Assembly: GCA_036939355.1 (NCBI GenBank)
Contig: JALLAP010001690.1
Span: 1 to 10,063 of the forward strand
Reading direction: 5' to 3'
Source: Thalassiosira profunda
Lineage: Eukaryota > Bacillariophyta > Thalassiosirophyceae > Thalassiosirales > Thalassiosiraceae
DNA: 10,063 bases
Shown: positions 6,950 through 10,063 of the stretch, piece by piece
How positions within the stretch are numbered: position 1 is the stretch's first letter
Layout: each line of letters opens with the position of its first letter
The notes under the pieces: generated by a model
The model's input: the letters and a program-made list of their open reading frames with translations, nothing else
What the model was told of the DNA's origin: nothing
Databases searched by the model: none
Program-made: the position numbers and the translations under genes

Positions 6950-8271
6950 ATGGCCGCCGCGCCCGCTCCTCGGCGCCCCCGCCGGACGGCCCACCGGGCC
7001 CGCCCCCGCGCCGCCAGTCCGGCCGACCTGCGGGACGAGCTCCACCAATCCCTCGAGGAGCTCAACTACTCCCTTGACAACATCTCCCTCGGCAAGCCGA
7101 AGCGCCGCGCGCCCCTCCACGAAGAGGAGGGGGAGGGATCTCTGCCCCGCACCGTCTCCGTCAGCGACAGCAGCGACGACGATGATCGCCGCCGCCTGTC
7201 GAGCATCTCCGAGGCGCCCCGCCCTTCTCCGTCGGCGGCGCGCTCAATGTTTGGCACCGGAAAGGACCGCCGCAACAAGGCCGCCGTCACCGGCCGCCTC
7301 TCGAACGTCCTCGACGATTACGTCGTCTTCCCCAAGGTCCTCGGCGAGGGCCACTACGGTTGCGTGCGCGAGTGCGTCCACCGCCGATCGAGGAAGACGT
7401 ACGCGTGCAAGAGCATCGACAAGTCGAAGATTGGCCGGCTGGACCACCTCCAGCGCGAGGTGAACCTGCTGTCCGAGATGGACCACAGGGGCGTCATGAA
7501 GATGGTCGACTGCTACGAGGACGCGGACTACGTCCATCTGGTGACGGAGAAGTACACCGGCGGCGAGTTGTTCGACAAGATCGTCGACAACACCACCTCC
7601 GACGGCTGCTTTTCCGAGGAGAAGACGGCCCGGATCGTCAAGGGCCTGCTCGAGGCCCTCGCCTACCTCCACGGCAAGGGCATCGCCCACCGGTGAGTGC
7701 ACTTCATGCCAGCTTCTACTTCGTATTGTTTGCAAACAATCAATCTAACTCGGATCCTCCCATCTGCAGCGACATCAAGCCCGAAAACATCCTCTTCGCC
7801 TCCGAGGGCGAGCGGGACGTCAAGCTCATCGACTTCGGCCTCTCCCGCCGCCACCGAAAGGGCGACGCGCCCATGTCCAACCCCGTCGGGACCGCCTACT
7901 ACATGAGCCCCGAGCTCCTCCGGGGCAAGTACGACCAATCGTGCGACGTCTGGTCCCTCGGCACCATCGTCTACATCCTCCTGGCCGGATACCCGCCCTT
8001 CAACGGCGAGGACGACGATGACATCTTCGACGCCATTCGCGCCGGGCGCTACGAATTCCACCCCCAGCAGTGGGATAGCAAGAGCGACGAGTGCAAAGAC
8101 CTCATAAAGTGCATGCTGCGGCGGGATCCGCGGAAGCGGTTCACGGCCAAGGAGGCGTTGCAGCACCCGTGGATTGTGAATTTGGGGAAGAAGCGGCGGG
8201 AGCGGAGGCGAGTGTCGGGCAGTCGGCCGAAGAAGGTCGATCCGAGCGTGCGGTATTTGAAGATACCGTGA
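6950..8271 (+). CDS. K3: CAMK/CDPK-like Ser/Thr protein kinase, two exons
   Basis: This is join(6950..7692,7770..8271), 1245 nt coding for 414 residues. The start at 6950 has a strong context (CACCATGG) and lies downstream of a TATA-like box; an in-frame ATG at 6845 would add 35 residues. The N-terminus has an Arg/Pro-rich segment, a possible amphipathic helix (residues ~26-46) and an acidic Ser/Asp cluster [10 protein letters not shown] (~70-79) typical of casein-kinase-2 sites. Then come [20 protein letters not shown] (131-137), ATP lysine Lys154, helix-C Glu170, [10 protein letters not shown] (His247, Asp249, Lys251), DFG (Asp269), SPE (~294) and [10 protein letters not shown]. All catalytic residues are intact. 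A basic tail ends VRYLKIP, shared with K4. No EF-hands are visible. The 77-nt intron splits the HRD Arg codon exactly as in K2. Confidence 0.93.
7693..7769 (+). other. Intron of K3 (77 nt, phase 2)
   Basis: The donor is CCG|GTGAGT and the acceptor CTGCAG|CGACATC. Splicing restores the Arg codon of HRD and joins AHR to DIKPEN. A branch-point candidate CTAAC lies at 7745-7749, its adenosine about 21 nt before the acceptor, inside CAATCTAACTC, which is identical in the K2 intron. Position, phase and much of the sequence match the K2 intron. Confidence 0.94.
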
Positions 8272-8762
8272 GATGGAAGCGAGTGTGAAATGGCATCGGC
8301 TGCCGTTGAAACAAGTGTAATGCAGAGAACTTATGTAGCGCGTATTTGAGCAACGTGAACTGAATGCATAAGACTGCACCTACTACAATGCTGTATTGAG
8401 CCTGGGGGCAGATGATTGCAACTGGGGGCGGTTGACCTTCATTCACTCTTTGCTAACTTTCCTGCATGCAACAAAGACACTCACTCCTTTCACGCTTTTG
8501 CGAACCAGGTGACAAATCTGAGCCTGATGACAGCCAATCCGTGTCTCCATTTGTCCGTAATCGGTTCCAGAGGCTTCGATTTGTTTCTTCGCCTACCGAG
8601 CAGTTCTCAAATCGCAAAGACAGTATGCAAGTCTCCATTCGCCCTTTGTCGAAGCACGGCCTCACCACAACAAGCTGCCAGGACGTAGCCGCCTCGCTCG
8701 CTTGAATCATAACGGATGGAGCTGGCATCGATCAAGAGCACCAATCGATCCATCGAGGGACG
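8272..8762. other. Intergenic region between K3 and K4
   Basis: About 490 bp that must hold the K3 3' end and the K4 promoter. Overlapping open frames on both strands (for example an ATG-initiated 79-codon frame at 8466-8705) show mixed third positions and no recognisable motif, so I do not call a gene. CATAAC at 8708-8713 begins 55 bp before the K4 ATG and matches the CATAA core seen before the other kinases. Confidence 0.5.
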
Positions 8763-9755
8763 ATGTCGGTTGTTCATCCAATCAGCGGCAGCGATGGCAG
8801 CAGCGATAGGGGCTACTGCACGCCCGAATCCGAGCTATGGCTCGATGCGGTAGGCCACACAGCGGTCACCGGCCGCCTCTCCAACGTCCTCGACGATTAC
8901 GTGGTCTTCCCGATTGTGCTCGGCGAGGGCCGTTACGGCTGCGTCAGAGAATGCGTCCACCGCTCGTCGAGGAAGACATACGCGTGTAAGAGCGTCGACA
9001 AGTCAAGAATTCGCCTCGATCATTTGCAGCGCGAGGTGACGCTGCTGTCCGAACTCAACCACAAGGGCATCGTCAAGATGGTCGACTGCTACGAAGACCT
9101 CGACTATGTGCATTTGGTGACCGAGAAGTACACCGGCGGCGAGCTCTTCGACGAAATCATCCGCCAGAAAACCAGCAGTGGCTGCTGCTCCGAGGAAACG
9201 TCTGCGAGAATTGCCAGGTCCATACTCGAGTCGGTGGCCTACCTTCACGACAATGGGGTCTGCCACCGCGACATCAATCCTCAGAACATACTGTTGTCCG
9301 AAGGAGGAGATACCAAGCTCATCGACTTTGGCCTCTCGCGACGACACCGGAAAGGCGACCACCCGATGAGCAACCCCGTCGGGACTGCATACTACATGGC
9401 GCCGGAACTCCTCGAGGGCAAGTACGACAAGGCGTGCGACGTCTGGTCCGTCGGCACGATCGTATACATCCTGCTGGCGGGGCATCCTCCGTTCAACGGC
9501 GAGGAAGACAGTGATATTTACCAGTCCATCTTACACGGCAATCTTGAGCTACATTCCGAGCAGTGGGATTCCAAGAGCGACGAGGCGAAGGACCTCATCG
9601 TGCGTTTGTTGGAGAGGGATCCATGCAAGAGGTTGACAGCGAAGGAGGCTTTGGGGCATCCCTGGATCGTGAACTTGGGAAAGAAGAGCATGAAGCCTCG
9701 GAGCATCGCATCCAGGAGAACCGAGCGGCCCGTTCGATATCTGAGGATACCGTAG
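8763..9755 (+). CDS. K4: CAMK-like kinase with altered catalytic loop, intronless
   Basis: A 330-residue kinase-fold protein, the shortest of the four, with only about 40 residues before the [13 protein letters not shown] lead-in. Visible motifs are LGEGRYG (53-59), the ATP lysine in YACKSVDK (Lys76), helix-C Glu91, DFG (Asp188), APE (213-215) and [10 protein letters not shown]. The catalytic loop reads CHRDINPQN (168-175): the HRD Asp170 and Asn175 remain, but the phosphate-contacting Lys is Asn172 and the usual Glu is Gln174. Activity may be reduced or lost, so this could be a pseudokinase with a signalling or scaffold role. The reading frame is otherwise fully intact, which argues against a decaying pseudogene. 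The tail ends VRYLRIP as in K3. It has no intron at the K2/K3 site. Flanking domain regions resemble K3, while [14 protein letters not shown] is identical to K1. Confidence 0.92.
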   Translation: MSVVHPISGSDGSSDRGYCTPESELWLDAVGHTAVTGRLSNVLDDYVVFPIVLGEGRYGCVRECVHRSSRKTYACKSVDKSRIRLDHLQREVTLLSELNHKGIVKMVDCYEDLDYVHLVTEKYTGGELFDEIIRQKTSSGCCSEETSARIARSILESVAYLHDNGVCHRDINPQNILLSEGGDTKLIDFGLSRRHRKGDHPMSNPVGTAYYMAPELLEGKYDKACDVWSVGTIVYILLAGHPPFNGEEDSDIYQSILHGNLELHSEQWDSKSDEAKDLIVRLLERDPCKRLTAKEALGHPWIVNLGKKSMKPRSIASRRTERPVRYLRIP

Positions 9756-10063
9756 CATCACAGTCAAGACGATTGACGAGTGGACTCATAAAATGAGGTT
9801 TAGATTACTAGCCGATGCTAAGATAATGGAGCCTGTCCTTTCCCTCTAGAGACGAGGCTTCTTGCTTTCGTTGGAATGATAATGATATAGCGAAATCAAT
9901 CGGATGCGCTGCAACCCCTGCGCAGCGTCCAAAGCTGAAGCTTGAGTGTAACGTGTCATTGCCCTTCCTCGAGACTTAATGCGGGCCGAAGTGCTGGAAG
10001 AGAGACGAGCGATTGATAGCTTTAGCGGGAGAAGGATGTGGGAGACACCGGCGTGGAGCGAGC
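9756..10063. other. Region downstream of K4
   Basis: About 308 bp with no gene I can support. AT-rich DNA follows the K4 stop, including CATAAAATGAGG near 9787. A weak 6-bp inverted repeat, CGCTGC and GCAGCG with a 9-nt loop, lies at 9907-9927. The window ends in GC-richer sequence with no recognisable start of another gene. Confidence 0.45.

Noticed and set aside
8466..8705. 79-codon ATG-initiated ORF between K3 and K4
   Set aside because: Third positions are not biased, opposite-strand and other frames are equally open, and no motif is recognisable.
9907..9927. Hairpin downstream of K4 as a terminator
   Set aside because: The stem is only 6 bp with a 9-nt loop and no T-run, and hairpin terminators are not expected for eukaryotic protein-coding genes.

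Overview
This window looks like nuclear DNA of a unicellular eukaryote, most likely a stramenopile alga such as a centric diatom. The evidence is compact gene spacing, GC-rich codon third positions, intronless genes or genes with one very short GT-AG intron (77 and 80 nt), a secreted protein with a lysine/serine-rich segment like that of diatom silaffins, and a local family of CAMK-type kinases. The diatom assignment is an inference: no rRNA, organellar or marker gene is present to prove it.

Layout. Positions 133-2048 (+) hold a secreted animal-type (MPO/peroxinectin-like) heme peroxidase. It has a signal peptide, a basic Lys/Ser-rich linker and a near-complete catalytic domain, but a frame change near 1321-1323 splits it into two reading frames. 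A small unrecognised ORF follows at 2411-2692 (+), then about 800 bp with no convincing gene. Positions 3508-9755 hold four paralogous Ser/Thr protein kinases, called here K1 (3508-4614, +), K2 (complement of 4859-6108, one intron), K3 (6950-8271, +, one intron) and K4 (8763-9755, +, intronless). K1 and K2 converge on a 244-bp spacer. K2 and K3 diverge from an 841-bp shared upstream region that holds a strong G-quadruplex motif, an imperfect direct repeat and TATA-like elements. K3 and K4 are in tandem.

The kinases share a VTG...N...Y lead-in before the catalytic domain and CAMK/CDPK-like catalytic signatures. None has visible EF-hands. By sequence they pair as K1/K2 and K3/K4, yet the intron is in K2 and K3 and absent from K1 and K4. 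The two introns are still about 80% identical over their first 59 nt. This mixed pattern, together with shared nucleotide tracts, points to gene conversion or repeated intron loss in the cluster. K4 has also lost the catalytic-loop lysine (HRDINPQN in place of HRDIKPEN).

Nothing in the sequence directly ties the peroxidase to the kinases. The points most worth a second look are the pentalysine-like cluster in the peroxidase, the K4 catalytic-loop substitution and the conserved but patchily distributed intron.
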